DNA of 64,000 nucleotides, taken from Roseovarius indicus (GTDB lineage: Bacteria; Pseudomonadota; Alphaproteobacteria; Rhodobacterales; Rhodobacteraceae). The stretch lies in contig NZ_CP031598.1 of the NCBI RefSeq assembly GCF_008728195.1, forward strand, positions 1,426,001 through 1,490,000, in the 5' to 3' direction. Positions 8,985-17,323 of the stretch are shown here, one piece after another. A program made the translations under genes and the position numbers. The notes beneath the pieces are model-generated. The model had not been told where the DNA came from. It saw only the letters and a program-made list of their open reading frames with translations, and did no database searches. Numbering within the stretch: the first letter of the stretch is position 1; the number at the start of each line of letters is the position of its first letter.

Positions 8985-10013
8985 TCAGTTTGAATCGCCG
9001 TCGCTGGCAAGCGAGGCACGGAAGGCTTCCAGGACTTCGGTGCCCTTCTTGCCGCGCTCGTCCAGTTGGCTGGCCCACTCGGTGCCGACTTCGGCCATCA
9101 GGCCGGAGATTTTCTGTTGGTCCGCGTCGGAGAGAGTGACGTATTCGACGCCCGCTTCGGTGATCGTCTGCTTGTCGGCGGCGTTCAGTGCGTCCACCGC
9201 TTCGCAGCCCGACTGGATCGCGGCCTCGCTTGCGGCAGTCATCGCCTCCTGTACCTCGGGCGACAGGGTGTCCCACTTGTCTAGGGAAATCGCGTAGGTC
9301 GTCACGAAGGAGCCGAGGTTCAGGCCCTCGGTGGCATAGTCGAGCGCGGTGGCCAGATCGTAGGGCAGGATGCTGGGCGTGGGAAACAGCAAGGCGTCGA
9401 TGGTGCCGCGGGTCAGCCCGTTGCGGGCTTCGGGCGCGGCCATCTGAACCGGCACACCGCCCAGTTTGACCGTTGCGATTTCCTTGGCGCCGCCGGTCGT
9501 GCGGATCTTGAGCCCCTTGAAGCTGTCAACGCCGTCGATTTCGTTTCCGCGCACGTAAAGCTGATAGGGGGGAAGCACCATGACCATCAGCACGCGCACG
9601 CCGTTGGGTTTGAACTCGATCTCGTCGAGCAGCCCGCCGGGTTGTGCCAGTTTCCAGTAGGCCCAAGTGCCTTCGCAGGCTGTCGTGAAAGCTTCGGGCA
9701 GTTCTGCCACGGAAGACATCGGAAGCTTGTCGCTGACATAGGAGGGCGCGACGTAGGCGATGTCCAGCACGCCGGACTGCGCCAGTTTCAGATGATCCTT
9801 GGCCTTGCCCAGTTGCCCGGCCTGAAAATACTCGAACGATACGCCCGGAGCGTTTTCCTCGACGCCGGCCATCCAGACCTTGACGAGATTCTCGGGCGTG
9901 TAGTGACCGACGGGGAAGGTGTCCCCGATCCGCAACGTGACCTCCTGCGCCACAGCGCCCGTCGCGGAAACTGCGATGCAGGCGGCCGCGATCCATTTTG
10001 CCGAAATGTTCAT
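8985..10013 (-). CDS. dctP: TRAP transporter solute-binding protein DctP
   Basis: Periplasmic binding protein of 342 residues, first gene of the operon. Signal peptide MNISAKWIAAACIAVSATGAVAQ with cleavage near AVAQE; then the family pattern EVTLRIGDTFPVGHY, and FKGLKIRTTGGAKEI whose Arg usually clamps a ligand carboxylate. The ATG at 10013 has a GGAGGAATTGAC site. A hairpin follows the stop. Its permease subunits are dctQ and dctM at the far end of the same operon. Ligand is probably a carboxylic acid, identity unknown. Confidence 0.92.
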   Translation of the reverse strand: MNISAKWIAAACIAVSATGAVAQEVTLRIGDTFPVGHYTPENLVKVWMAGVEENAPGVSFEYFQAGQLGKAKDHLKLAQSGVLDIAYVAPSYVSDKLPMSSVAELPEAFTTACEGTWAYWKLAQPGGLLDEIEFKPNGVRVLMVMVLPPYQLYVRGNEIDGVDSFKGLKIRTTGGAKEIATVKLGGVPVQMAAPEARNGLTRGTIDALLFPTPSILPYDLATALDYATEGLNLGSFVTTYAISLDKWDTLSPEVQEAMTAASEAAIQSGCEAVDALNAADKQTITEAGVEYVTLSDADQQKISGLMAEVGTEWASQLDERGKKGTEVLEAFRASLASDGDSN

Positions 10014-10081
10014 GTCAATTCCTCCTCCACTGTCACTGCGACGGGGTTCGAGCCCATCGAAGTTCGTTCATCATGTTGATG

Positions 10082-10096
10082 ATATTTGTTCAATAT
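10082..10096 (-). promoter_or_regulatory. Candidate IclR-type operator upstream of dctP
   Basis: On the minus strand this reads ATATTGAACAAATAT, an imperfect palindrome about 70 bases before the dctP start. Its ACAAATAT core recurs as phased repeats upstream of the lactonase-like gene at 11396-11419. The IclR gene lies between the two promoters. Assignment to IclR is inference. Confidence 0.4.
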
Positions 10097-10300
10097 GTGA
10101 ATTGATAGTGAGGAGAGTCGATACTTGTCAAGCCGCTCAAGCGGTTCTTCGGCAGGGCGGGTCTGGATGGAACATGGGCGCACACGGAGAGGGGACTGGC
10201 CGCTGGGTCAGTTCAGGTATTTGAAGTTAAACATTAAAAACCGGCGGCGCCCTGTCGTTTCTTGCGCGTTCGGTTTGCCTGTTATGGTCCGGATCAGGCC

Positions 10301-11083
10301 CTATTCCGTGGTGGCGAGCGGTTTCAGCCCCTTGACGCTGTCGCTGAAGAAGTCGGTGCCGAGATAGGCCGGTACGCGGTCGTGCAGGAGTTTGACGTAG
10401 TCAAGCTGACGCGGTTCAAAGCGTGACAGTGGGCCCGCCACTGTGATCGCGTAGGCGCGCCCGTCGATCACGAGGGGTACGGATACCCCACCAAGGTCTT
10501 GCGAGTAATTCGATGCGCTCACGAAATAGCCCCGACGCAAGGATTGCCGGATCGAGCGCATGACCTCGTCGATGCTCATCGGGGTGCCGGGCCCGTAGCG
10601 CTCGAAGCGCACGCGGCGCAAGATACTGTCGACATGGCGTTCCGGAAGCTGGCTCAGGATCGCCTGCCCCGTGGCGGTGGCGAATAGCGGGATCTGGCCG
10701 CCGACATCGGCGAAGTAGCGTACCCTGTGCGGGGATTGGCGTACTTCGAGAAAGACGGCCTGAAGCCCGGATGGGGCGGCCAGGAAAACGGTTTCCTCGG
10801 TGTCCTCGGCCAGTTCGTCCAGCAGGCTGATGACCGCGTCGGGCAGGGGTGCGCCTGCGTTGATGGATTGGGCGACGCGAAACAGCCGGGACGTTGGGTA
10901 GTACTGGCCCTTGCCGCCGGACTCGTACAGGTAGCCGCGCGATGACATGGTCGTCAGGATGTTGAACGTGCTCGACCTGGGCCAGCCGAAATGCTGCGAG
11001 ACTTCGGATATGGTCGCGGGCTTCTGGAATTCGGCGTAGAACTCCAGCAATTCCAGAACATCTTCTACGCGTCTCACCAGCAT
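10301..11083 (-). CDS. IclR family transcriptional regulator
   Basis: Regulator of 260 residues: N-terminal helix-turn-helix (RRVEDVLELLEFYAEFQKPA, then ISEVSQHFGWPRSSTFNIL) and a C-terminal effector domain with RVRYFADVGGQIPLFATATG and SNYSQDLGGVSVPLV. Family members bind small aromatic or aliphatic acids. Start at 11083 is placed at MLVRRVEDVLELL because the longer frame adds a 34-residue basic leader atypical of the family; no strong ribosome site decides. It sits between the TRAP operon (same strand, downstream) and the divergent lactonase-ABC operon, and probably controls both. Confidence 0.88.
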   Translation of the reverse strand: MLVRRVEDVLELLEFYAEFQKPATISEVSQHFGWPRSSTFNILTTMSSRGYLYESGGKGQYYPTSRLFRVAQSINAGAPLPDAVISLLDELAEDTEETVFLAAPSGLQAVFLEVRQSPHRVRYFADVGGQIPLFATATGQAILSQLPERHVDSILRRVRFERYGPGTPMSIDEVMRSIRQSLRRGYFVSASNYSQDLGGVSVPLVIDGRAYAITVAGPLSRFEPRQLDYVKLLHDRVPAYLGTDFFSDSVKGLKPLATTE

Positions 11084-11455
11084 TCGCAGGTCACTTTCTC
11101 TTTCCAGTCGCCGTCGAGCTACGATGATGTAGCGGAAGGCGTGTGCATATGTAAGGCCCGCCCGGCAAGGGGTGCACAAGGTCACGCCTTCGGCGCCAAC
11201 GCTGACGGGCGGGCCGCCGTTTGTCCTTGATCATAAATATATCACATATGAGCAAGTAAACCTCAATATTGTGAAGTGATGTTGGGCCGATGCTTTCGTA
11301 TGGAGCGCCCGCGTGTGGAAAATATATGTAGTACAGGTGTTTATATGATGATCTGTCGCGCACTTGCCTCAGCGCCCGCTTCCATACTTGACAAAATATG
11401 GACAAATATAAACAAATATGTGTCAGATTCGGTCTGATTGGGAGGAGGACCCGTT
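11084..11455. promoter_or_regulatory. Divergent promoter region between iclR-type gene and lactonase-ABC operon
   Basis: A 372-base non-coding stretch, AT-rich in its right half, in contrast to the GC-rich genes around it. It contains TTGACA at 11388 as a possible -35 element for the rightward operon and the phased ACAAATAT repeats described separately. No convincing gene is seen in it on either strand. Confidence 0.6.
11391..11420 (+). promoter_or_regulatory. Three phased decamer repeats (ACAAATAT) upstream of lactonase-like gene
   Basis: Three consecutive ten-base units, ACAAAATATG, GACAAATATA and AACAAATATG, lie 36-65 bases before the TTG start. A ten-base period puts them on one face of the helix, as expected for a multimeric regulator. 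The same core is found before dctP. Likely the IclR-family operator. Confidence 0.45.
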
Positions 11456-12310
11456 TTGAGCGCCCGCAACAAGGTCTTTGCGATACGATATGCCAGCCGG
11501 AAGGCCGAGCGGTCGTCGTGTTTCCTTGGCGGGCCTGCCGATGATGCGCCTGTGCAAATGGACTATTTCGTCTGGGCGATCATCGGCGAGGCGCGAGCCT
11601 TCGTCGTGGATACAGGCTTTTGCGCCCCGTCCGGTGCGAAGCGGGGGCGGGTTGCGGACCGGGACCCGGTGCACGCGATCGAACGGGTCGGGTTGCAGGC
11701 TGATACCGTGACGGACGTCATCCAGACGCACCTGCACTATGACCACGCCGGTGGATTGTCGGCGTTTCCCGCAGCAAAATTTCATATGCATGCAAGGGAG
11801 CTGGAGTTCGCTGCAGGCCCCTTGATGCGGTTCGATCACCTCGCCCAGCATTACGAAAGGGCCCATGTCGACACCGCCATGTCCCTGACCCGTGCCGGAC
11901 GTGTCGCAATCATGGAGGAGCGTGTCCGCACGCTTGCGCCGGGGGTCGAGCTGCACCACGTGGGCGGTCATTCCGACGGCCTGACCTGCGTGCGCGTCAT
12001 GACCAAGGCCGGGTGGCTGCTGCTGGCATCGGACATCTGCCATTTCCGGGAGAACCTGACAGACCGGCGCCCGTTTCCGGTGGCGGCCAATGTCGTGGAC
12101 ATGCTGCGGGCCTATGAAACGGCCGAAGCCCTTGCAGACGGGGCGGATCTTATCATCCCCGGGCACGACCCGGACGTGATGGAGCGCTTTCCGGCCGCCG
12201 GCCCCAAAGAAGCGGGAATCGTTGCGCGGCTCGATGGGGGGGCCGAAGGAGACACCACTATCCAATTTCTGAAGACCAAAAAATCGGGAGGAAACGATGT
12301 TAACACGTAG
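11456..12310 (+). CDS. MBL-fold metallo-hydrolase, N-acyl homoserine lactonase-like
   Basis: Metallo-beta-lactamase-fold hydrolase of about 284 residues. Zinc ligands are visible as THLHYDHAGG (HxHxDH, about residue 96), HHVGGHSDG, the bridging Asp in LLLASDICHF, and IIPGHD. This arrangement matches AHL lactonases and related lactone or ester hydrolases. The start is taken as TTG at 11456 because GGAGGAGG (11441-11448) lies 7 bases before it; a TTG at 11438 would put that site inside the gene. The 3' end overlaps the next gene by 14 bases. Its place at the head of an importer operon suggests it opens or cleaves the imported compound, or quenches a signal. Confidence 0.82.
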   Translation: MSARNKVFAIRYASRKAERSSCFLGGPADDAPVQMDYFVWAIIGEARAFVVDTGFCAPSGAKRGRVADRDPVHAIERVGLQADTVTDVIQTHLHYDHAGGLSAFPAAKFHMHARELEFAAGPLMRFDHLAQHYERAHVDTAMSLTRAGRVAIMEERVRTLAPGVELHHVGGHSDGLTCVRVMTKAGWLLLASDICHFRENLTDRRPFPVAANVVDMLRAYETAEALADGADLIIPGHDPDVMERFPAAGPKEAGIVARLDGGAEGDTTIQFLKTKKSGGNDVNT

Positions 12311-13469
12311 AGATTTCTCGCTGGCCGCACTGGCGGCCGGGGTTGCGGCCCCCAGCCTTCTCCGGGCGGCGGAGCCGCTGAAGATCGGCTGGATCACCGT
12401 TTTGACCGGGCCAAGTTCGGCGCCGGGCCACGGCTATCAGCGCGGTATGGAATTCGCGGTGAAGAAACTGAACGAGGCGGGCGGGATCGCCGGGCGGCCC
12501 ATAGAGATCGTTCTGCGGGACACGGCCGGAGACCCGGCCAAGGCCGTCAACGCGGTGACCGAACTTGGCGCGCGCACCAAGGTCGATCTGATCTGGGGGC
12601 CAAGCAGCTCTGGCGAATCCCTTGCGTCGACCGCCGTGATGCAACGGTATGGCATTCCAAACCTGATCCCGGGCTTCCTCGACGCGCTGATCACGCCGGA
12701 GACGTCGAACATCTTCCGCCTCGCGCCGAAACAGAGCCAGCTCGAACTGGCGATCACCGATTACATTGGCAATCGCCTGGGCGTGACGGATGTGGCCGTG
12801 ATCAGCGACATCGCCGGGTATGGACTTGCGGCGGCGGAGGCACAGGTTACCTCGCTCGAAGCGGCGGGGGCGAATGTCGTTTACCGCGCGCAGATCGACC
12901 CGGCGCAGCCCGATGTGACGCCGGATGTATCACGCGCCATCGAAGCCGGCGCCAAGGCCCTGGTTCCGTGGACCGTGAATGCCGGGTTGATGGCGCGGCT
13001 CATGAATACACGGGCCACTCTGGGCTGGGATGCGCCAATCGTCGGTCATTCCGCGCTTGGTTCGGGCGAAGTGCAGAAGCTGCTGGACAAGCCGGAGAAC
13101 TGGGAAAACGTCTACTCGGTGGGGTTCCGCAATTGCAGCTATCAGAGCGATGGCAAGCTGCCTGACTTCACGGCCGACTTCGTCGAGGAATTCAAGCAGT
13201 CCGGAGAGCTTTCCGATACGTTGCTGTTCTGGGTCGCCACCGGCCGCGATGCGGTCATGTCCTTCGCGCAGGCCGTTGAAGCTGCCGGCAGCACCGATGC
13301 CGATCAGGTCAATGCCGCCATGGTCAGCGCCAGCCCGTTCGAGGGCGCGATGGCAAACTGGCGTTTTACGGCCGACAATCACAACGGTCTTGCAGACGGC
13401 GATGTCGTTATGGTCAAGGCGAATTCCTTCAGCGACGGCGCCTTTACCCTCGCGCCCGGCTATTCGTGA
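12297..13469 (+). CDS. Branched-chain amino acid-type ABC transporter substrate-binding protein
   Basis: Periplasmic binding protein of 390 residues, LivJ/AmiC-like family. The N-terminus MLTRRDFSLAALAAGVAAPS contains TRRDF, a twin-arginine-type signal. Mature motifs are IGWITVLTGPSSAPGHGYQR and VLRDTAGDPAKAV. The GGGAGG site before the ATG lies inside the end of the lactonase-like gene, so the two are coupled. Such proteins bind many compounds besides amino acids, including aromatic acids, urea and amides. Works with the permeases and ATPases downstream. Confidence 0.9.
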   Translation: MLTRRDFSLAALAAGVAAPSLLRAAEPLKIGWITVLTGPSSAPGHGYQRGMEFAVKKLNEAGGIAGRPIEIVLRDTAGDPAKAVNAVTELGARTKVDLIWGPSSSGESLASTAVMQRYGIPNLIPGFLDALITPETSNIFRLAPKQSQLELAITDYIGNRLGVTDVAVISDIAGYGLAAAEAQVTSLEAAGANVVYRAQIDPAQPDVTPDVSRAIEAGAKALVPWTVNAGLMARLMNTRATLGWDAPIVGHSALGSGEVQKLLDKPENWENVYSVGFRNCSYQSDGKLPDFTADFVEEFKQSGELSDTLLFWVATGRDAVMSFAQAVEAAGSTDADQVNAAMVSASPFEGAMANWRFTADNHNGLADGDVVMVKANSFSDGAFTLAPGYS

Positions 13470-14335
13470 TCGGACAGGCCATGTGGATGTCCATTCTTGT
13501 TTCGGGGCTCGCGCTCGGATCTGTCTACGCGACGATCGGGATCAGCTACAACACCATGTTCCAGGCCTCGCGCGTGATGAGCTTCACGGCAGGGCAGGTG
13601 GGTATGCTGGGCGGCGTCCTCGGGGCTGCGTTCATGCTGCATGGCCTGCCGCCCTTCCTCAGCCTCGTGGCGACATTGCTGTGTTGCGCGGTTGTCGGGC
13701 TCATCGTCGAGTTCGTCGCCGTGCGGCCCGTGCTGGCCCGGATCGACCAGCATCTCTATGTCGTGTCGACGCTGGCCTTCGCGATCGTGATCCAGCAACT
13801 TGTCGCGATCTTGTGGAGTACGGAGCCTCAGCCCTTCCCCCGTCTTTTGGGCGAGGGAACCGGGCTGGCGGACGAAAAATACTGGTTGCCCATGGTCGCC
13901 TGTGCGTTCGTCTTCGTCGGGCTGCACCTGCTGCTGTCGTACACGCTGACCGGGCGCGCCTTTCTGGCCGTGGCCGAGGACACGTACCTGGCCCGGGCGC
14001 TGGGCCTGCCGGAGCGTGGTTTGCGAATGGCAAGTTTTGCCCTTGCCGGTGCCATCGGCGGGCTGATCGGTTTTGCCAGTGGCCAACTGCTTCTGGCGTT
14101 CTTTGCCAATGGCGCGATGCTGATCGTGTTCGGCTTCATTCCCGTGGCACTTGGCGGTTTGGGAAGCGCGACCGGGGCGTTGATTGCCGGGTTGGCGCTT
14201 GGGCTGTTGCAGCAAACGGCGAATTTCCTGGTCGGCGGGGTGTTTTCCAGCATCGTTGTCTTCTCGGTCTTCATTCTCGCCATGCTTCTGAGACCTAACG
14301 GACTGTTCGGCGACACACGCGAAAGGCTCGTCTGA
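13466..14335 (+). CDS. livH: Branched-chain-type ABC transporter permease LivH
   Basis: Inner-membrane permease of 289 residues with about eight helices; LVSGLALGSVYATIGISYNT and VMSFTAGQVGMLGG are typical LivH sequence. A GTG at 13466 overlaps the binding-protein stop (GTGA). An ATG at 13481 (MWMSILVSGL) is an equally good start that matches the family N-terminus more closely. The stop overlaps the next ATG (ATGA). Confidence 0.9.
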   Translation: MIGQAMWMSILVSGLALGSVYATIGISYNTMFQASRVMSFTAGQVGMLGGVLGAAFMLHGLPPFLSLVATLLCCAVVGLIVEFVAVRPVLARIDQHLYVVSTLAFAIVIQQLVAILWSTEPQPFPRLLGEGTGLADEKYWLPMVACAFVFVGLHLLLSYTLTGRAFLAVAEDTYLARALGLPERGLRMASFALAGAIGGLIGFASGQLLLAFFANGAMLIVFGFIPVALGGLGSATGALIAGLALGLLQQTANFLVGGVFSSIVVFSVFILAMLLRPNGLFGDTRERLV

Positions 14336-16107
14336 TGGATACGACCCGACCGGCTGCGCCGGCTTTCGCCTTCAATTCGGTGATGGCGATCGCGGGTGTT
14401 GCCGTGCTTGCGGCGCTGGTCTCGCTTCCAGTTTGGGGTGATGACTATTTCGTCGTGATTGGCACGCGCATCCTTGTCTACTGGTGTCTGATCAGCGGTC
14501 TGAACCTCGTGGTCGGGTTTGCCGGGCAACTGGCCATTGGCTATGTCGCGGTTCTGGCGGTGGGCGGGTACACGGCGAGCGCGCTGTGTTTCCATCTCGG
14601 GCTCGATCCGTTCCTGTCGATGGCGGCAGCCGCGGCCCTTTGCGCGCTGGCCGGGCTGATTGTCGGGATACCTGCGCTCCGGTTGCGAACCTTCTACTTT
14701 GCCGTGGCAACGCTCGGGGCTGCACAAATCGTGACCCAGATCGCGTTTTCATGGACCAGCGTCACGGGCGGCGGGATCGGTATTCCCGGCCCGATGTTTC
14801 CGGGGGCGCTGGGGTCGGTGAGCGGGCTGTATTACGTGTGCATGGTGGCGGCGATCCTCTGTACGTGGCTGACGACCAACCTTGCCTTCAGCCGCTACGG
14901 GAGAGAACTGGTTGCGTTGCGCGATGCGGGTGTCGCGGCTGCATCCTGCGGGCTGTCAAACCGGCGCTCGCTGGTGCCGGTGCTGATCTTCGCAGGCGCG
15001 CTTGCCGGGGTCGCGGGTACGCTTTACGCATCCGTGCAGACATACATCACCCCGGAAGCGTTCAATTTCGACCTGTCACTGCTGTTCTTCGTCGCCATCC
15101 TGGTCGGAGGGCGCGGTACAGTTCTGGGGCCGGCGCTGGCGACCGTGATCCTGACAATCCTGCCAGAGCTGTCGGTCGATCTGGCGGCGTGGTCGACACT
15201 GATCCACGCGGCGCTGTTGCTGGGCATTACCCTTCTGGTTCCCGGGGGTATCGGCGAGGGCCTGCGCAAGCTTACCGAGCCCCCGTTGCCCGAAAGCCGG
15301 GTCATCCGCATTCGGCCGGAGCTGGCGCGTGACCATGACCGCACTGAAAAGGCGCCGCTTGAGGCCAGTGAGATCAGCATCAGTTTTGGCGGGCTGAAAG
15401 CCGTGGACGCGGTGTCGCTGTCGGTGGTGCCGGGGGAAGTGCACGGATTGATCGGCCCCAATGGCAGCGGAAAGACCACGACGCTGAATGTCATCTGCGG
15501 CTTCAACACGGCCTCGGAAGGGGCCGTGCGCATCGGTTCGGACCTTCTGGCCGGCGGCGTACCGCAAGAGGCCGCGGCGAAAGGGATCGCGCGGACATTC
15601 CAGACGCCGAAGGTGGTCGGCGAGGCAACCGTGCTGCAGAACGTCCTGATCGGCGCGCAATCTCCGTCCACCGGATTTGTCAGCGCGGCGCTTGGCCTTC
15701 CTGCACAGCGACAGGACGAGCGCGCCATGCGCGAGCGCGGTATGGTCGCGTTGCGCACTGTCGGGCTGGACGCCTTTGCGGATCTGTCCTGCGAAAGGCT
15801 GCAGCACAGCGAATTGCGGTTTCTGGAAATTGCACGCGCCCTGATGATGGAACCGCGGTTTCTTTTGCTGGATGAGCCGGCGGCCGGCCTGAGCCGGGAC
15901 GAGATCGAGCGGCTCGACGAGCTTATCGCCCACCTGGCCCGTGATGCCGGCATCGGTGTTCTGATGGTGGAGCATCATGCCGACCTGATCTTCAAGGTCT
16001 GTGACAGGATCACGGTGCTTAACTTTGGCGCTGTGCTCGCATCCGGTACGGCGGACGAGGTGCGCACAAACAAGGAGGTGCAGAATGCATATCTCGGCAC
16101 CGGCTGA
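14335..16107 (+). CDS. Fused ABC transporter permease-ATPase (LivM-LivG)
   Basis: One 590-residue chain joins a LivM permease (residues about 1-300; SGLNLVVGFAGQLAIGYVAV, GIPALRLRTFYFAVATLG) to a LivG ATPase (about 335-590). The ATPase has Walker A GPNGSGKTT (about 375), Q-loop ARTFQTPKV, Walker B FLLLDEPAAGLS and switch His VEHHAD. The ABC signature is odd: the expected LSxGQ position reads LQHSE, although LEIARAL after it is normal. The fusion fixes one permease and one ATPase per chain; LivH and LivF supply the other halves. Start overlaps the livH stop as ATGA. Confidence 0.92.
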   Translation: MDTTRPAAPAFAFNSVMAIAGVAVLAALVSLPVWGDDYFVVIGTRILVYWCLISGLNLVVGFAGQLAIGYVAVLAVGGYTASALCFHLGLDPFLSMAAAAALCALAGLIVGIPALRLRTFYFAVATLGAAQIVTQIAFSWTSVTGGGIGIPGPMFPGALGSVSGLYYVCMVAAILCTWLTTNLAFSRYGRELVALRDAGVAAASCGLSNRRSLVPVLIFAGALAGVAGTLYASVQTYITPEAFNFDLSLLFFVAILVGGRGTVLGPALATVILTILPELSVDLAAWSTLIHAALLLGITLLVPGGIGEGLRKLTEPPLPESRVIRIRPELARDHDRTEKAPLEASEISISFGGLKAVDAVSLSVVPGEVHGLIGPNGSGKTTTLNVICGFNTASEGAVRIGSDLLAGGVPQEAAAKGIARTFQTPKVVGEATVLQNVLIGAQSPSTGFVSAALGLPAQRQDERAMRERGMVALRTVGLDAFADLSCERLQHSELRFLEIARALMMEPRFLLLDEPAAGLSRDEIERLDELIAHLARDAGIGVLMVEHHADLIFKVCDRITVLNFGAVLASGTADEVRTNKEVQNAYLGTG

Positions 16108-16807
16108 TCCCGTTCTCTCGGCCAGCGGAATCGCGGCGGGATACGGCAAGATCGCCGTGCTCGAGGATGTTGCGCTTGATATCGGCACGGGCGAGGCCGT
16201 GGGTCTGGTCGGGCCCAATGGTGCCGGGAAGACCACGCTTCTGAACGTGCTTTCCGGGCTGCTGCCTCGGAGCGCGGGAGAGGTCCGGTTCGAAGGTGCC
16301 GGTCTGCCCTCGGGAGCGCCGCGCGCGACGGGCCGGGCCGGGATCGTGCAGGTGGTCGAAGGTCACAGGGTCTTTTCCAAGCTCAGCGTGCGCGACAACA
16401 TCGAACTTGGGGGGTACGAGATGCAGGCCGCCGCACGACGGGCGCGGCTTGACGATGTGCTTCAGACCTTTCCCGAACTGCGCGACCGGCTTGCCGAGAA
16501 GGCTGGCGCCCTGAGTGGTGGACAGCGGCAGATGCTTTGTATCGCCCAGGGGCTGATGCGTGCCCCGAAACTTATCATGCTTGATGAGCCGTCCGCGGGG
16601 CTGGCGCCGATTCTGGTCGATCGGGTCGTGAAGCTTGTGGAGGATCTTTCGACAAGGGGCGTGTCGGTTCTCTTCGTCGATCAGCTTGTCGATCGCGTGG
16701 CGGCGACCTGTGATCGGGTGTACTTGATGCGGCAAGGGCGGATCATCGGTCAGACATCTGCGGCCGACCCGGGCTTCAAATCAAGGTTGGAAGACGTCTT
16801 CTTTTAA
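16085..16807 (+). CDS. livF: Branched-chain-type ABC transporter ATPase LivF
   Basis: Second ATPase, 240 residues, with Walker A GPNGAGKTT, canonical signature LSGGQRQMLCIAQGL, Walker B LIMLDEPSAGLAP and VEGHRVF typical of LivF. The ATG at 16085 has AGGAGGTG 8 bases upstream, inside the end of the fused gene, and overlaps it by 23 bases. Because its partner ATPase has a degenerate signature, this subunit may carry the fully competent site. Last gene of the operon. Confidence 0.92.
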   Translation: MHISAPADPVLSASGIAAGYGKIAVLEDVALDIGTGEAVGLVGPNGAGKTTLLNVLSGLLPRSAGEVRFEGAGLPSGAPRATGRAGIVQVVEGHRVFSKLSVRDNIELGGYEMQAAARRARLDDVLQTFPELRDRLAEKAGALSGGQRQMLCIAQGLMRAPKLIMLDEPSAGLAPILVDRVVKLVEDLSTRGVSVLFVDQLVDRVAATCDRVYLMRQGRIIGQTSAADPGFKSRLEDVFF

Positions 16808-16836
16808 GGCCACGCCGGCGGACAAACCGCGTCGCA

Positions 16837-16863
16837 CCGGCATGAACGCCGGACTGTCTTTTT
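16837..16863 (+). terminator. Weak terminator-like hairpin after livF
   Basis: CCGGC and GCCGG (16837-16841, 16848-16852) form a short stem, followed after a few bases by CTTTTT. The five-pair stem and the offset T run make it a modest candidate. Confidence 0.35.
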
Positions 16864-16980
16864 GTAACTGCGAAAGGTCAGGCGGGTTCGACCGGAGGCG
16901 CGCTGCGTTTTTGTCACGAGGTCTTCCACGGCTCCGGTTTCATTCAGCGGGTGCCCATTAATCCGACATTGGCAAGTTTC

Positions 16981-17040
16981 GGGGCTCAGCAAGCGGTCAA
17001 AATCCGGTCAATCGGCAATTAAGGCGGATTTCTGAGCCCC
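16981..17040 (+). repeat. Nested inverted repeat (9 + 7 base arms)
   Basis: The outer arms GGGGCTCAG (16981-16989) and CTGAGCCCC (17032-17040) are perfect, and an inner perfect pair AAATCCG / CGGATTT abuts the right outer arm. Folded, this is a 16-pair stem with one ten-base bulge on the 5' side. It could be an operator, an RNA switch element or the end of a decayed mobile element. Confidence 0.55.
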
Positions 17041-17323
17041 AGCCCTGTCGTGAGGGGCGTGGTTCTGTAAGCTACAGTACATAGACGTCAGTGAGAAAGC
17101 TGACGGCCTGACGGCGAAGAGCGGGTGTGACAGAGCGGAAATCCGTTCCCTGCGACTCGCTACAGCAAGACCGGGGGCGCGAAGAGCGTGATGGCGCGGG
17201 ACGACTTCGTTCAGCGTGTGGCCGCCCCGGAACCAAAAATCCAACTGCCCCGAAGGGGGATCGCAGTTCGTGCGTGTTACGCCCAGAAAGCGGAGCTCGC
17301 CGGGCAAAGGAGCATAGCGACTT

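Larger units (their letters stand above)
16808..17323 (+). promoter_or_regulatory. Long leader/promoter region before the DMSP-type cluster
   Basis: A 516-base stretch without a convincing gene. It holds a nested inverted repeat at 16981-17040: outer arms GGGGCTCAG and CTGAGCCCC, inner arms AAATCCG and CGGATTT. Smaller hairpins follow: CTGTA/TACAG (17066-17078), CGTCAG/CTGACG (17085-17104) and AACTG around CCCCGAAGGGG to CAGTT (near 17243-17268). The aminotransferase ribosome site AAAGGAG lies at the right end. The density of stems suggests a structured 5' leader RNA, but no known riboswitch class is matched with confidence. Confidence 0.4.

Noticed and set aside
17240..17323. Glycine riboswitch
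   Set aside because: Only short pieces (CCGAAGGGG and GGGCAAAGGA) look similar; spacing and the 5' core do not fit, so no class was assigned.
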